Both the position numbers and the translations under genes were made by a program. Below are positions 63,852-64,000 of a stretch of DNA of 64,000 nt, piece by piece (position 1 is the stretch's first letter; every line of letters begins with the position of its first letter). Source of the DNA: Gymnogyps californianus (Eukaryota > Chordata > Aves > Accipitriformes > Cathartidae); assembly GCF_018139145.2 (NCBI RefSeq), contig NC_059500.1, positions 52,322,663-52,386,662 on the forward strand, in the 5' to 3' direction. The notes under the pieces were generated by a model. The model searched no databases and was not told where the DNA came from. It saw nothing but the letters and a program-made list of their open reading frames with translations.

Positions 63852-64000
63852 AATTTCACAGACATAAGGCTGGTGAGGTGGTTGCAACTTTGACTGTTAC
63901 TGTAAAAAATATAATATTATTAAAATACAGTCACAATACACTTAAAATAGACTGTTGTACAGACATACTACATGAGATCACCTCAAGGGTTTTGTAAATC
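63852..64000. other. Right-edge non-coding DNA
   Basis: AT-rich sequence to the window edge with nothing recognised. Confidence 0.6.

Noticed and set aside
1..64000. CRISPR array, operon, phage or toxin-antitoxin system
   Set aside because: No regular spacer-repeat array, no dense coding, and all repeat content is typical of a bird genome.

Overview
This window looks like 64 kb of bird nuclear DNA. The evidence is the repeat content: CR1-type non-LTR retrotransposons (one nearly 3 kb, one 0.6 kb) and LTRs of endogenous-retrovirus types that recur in bird genomes, in an AT-rich background with few other repeats and no SINE-like clutter. It is either an intergenic desert or the inside of a very long intron. 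I recognise no intact protein-coding gene, rRNA, tRNA or CRISPR array. The many short open frames (60-150 codons) are chance frames, low-complexity frames over pyrimidine tracts or microsatellites, or pieces of the retrotransposons. Nothing bacterial, phage-like or operon-like is present.

Layout. 1-172: the end of an LTR on the minus strand, cut by the window edge. 173-5721: plain AT-rich sequence. 5722-6332: a complete solo LTR with its 5-bp target-site duplication ACTAA. 6333-16194: non-coding sequence with a 13-bp inverted repeat (9005-9053) and conserved-element-like AT-rich stretches near 12.2-13.1 kb. 16195-16805: a CR1 reverse transcriptase fragment, minus strand. 16806-18572: non-coding, with a long pyrimidine-rich tract. 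18573-19205: a second solo LTR of the same family with its own target-site duplication, GCATC. 19206-49137: about 30 kb of non-coding DNA with simple repeats, a cluster of RFX-like half-sites (25.2-25.4 kb), a candidate 44-nt exon with a recursive-splice-site signature (32291-32334) and several stretches that read like conserved non-coding elements. 49138-about 52100: a long 5'-truncated CR1 copy, minus strand, with recognisable endonuclease, linker, reverse transcriptase and C-terminal parts, broken by frameshifts and by lesions in two catalytic motifs. 52101-64000: non-coding.

The most interesting item is the candidate recursive splice site and exon at 32.29 kb. A strong polypyrimidine tract and AG run directly into GTGAG, and a strong donor (GTAAGA) lies 44 nt downstream. 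That is the arrangement described for recursive splicing in very long vertebrate neuronal genes, and it would place the window inside a + strand intron. It is a motif-level inference from one sequence. I found no convincing previously undescribed system; the remaining findings concern mobile-element history, structured repeats and possible regulatory clusters.
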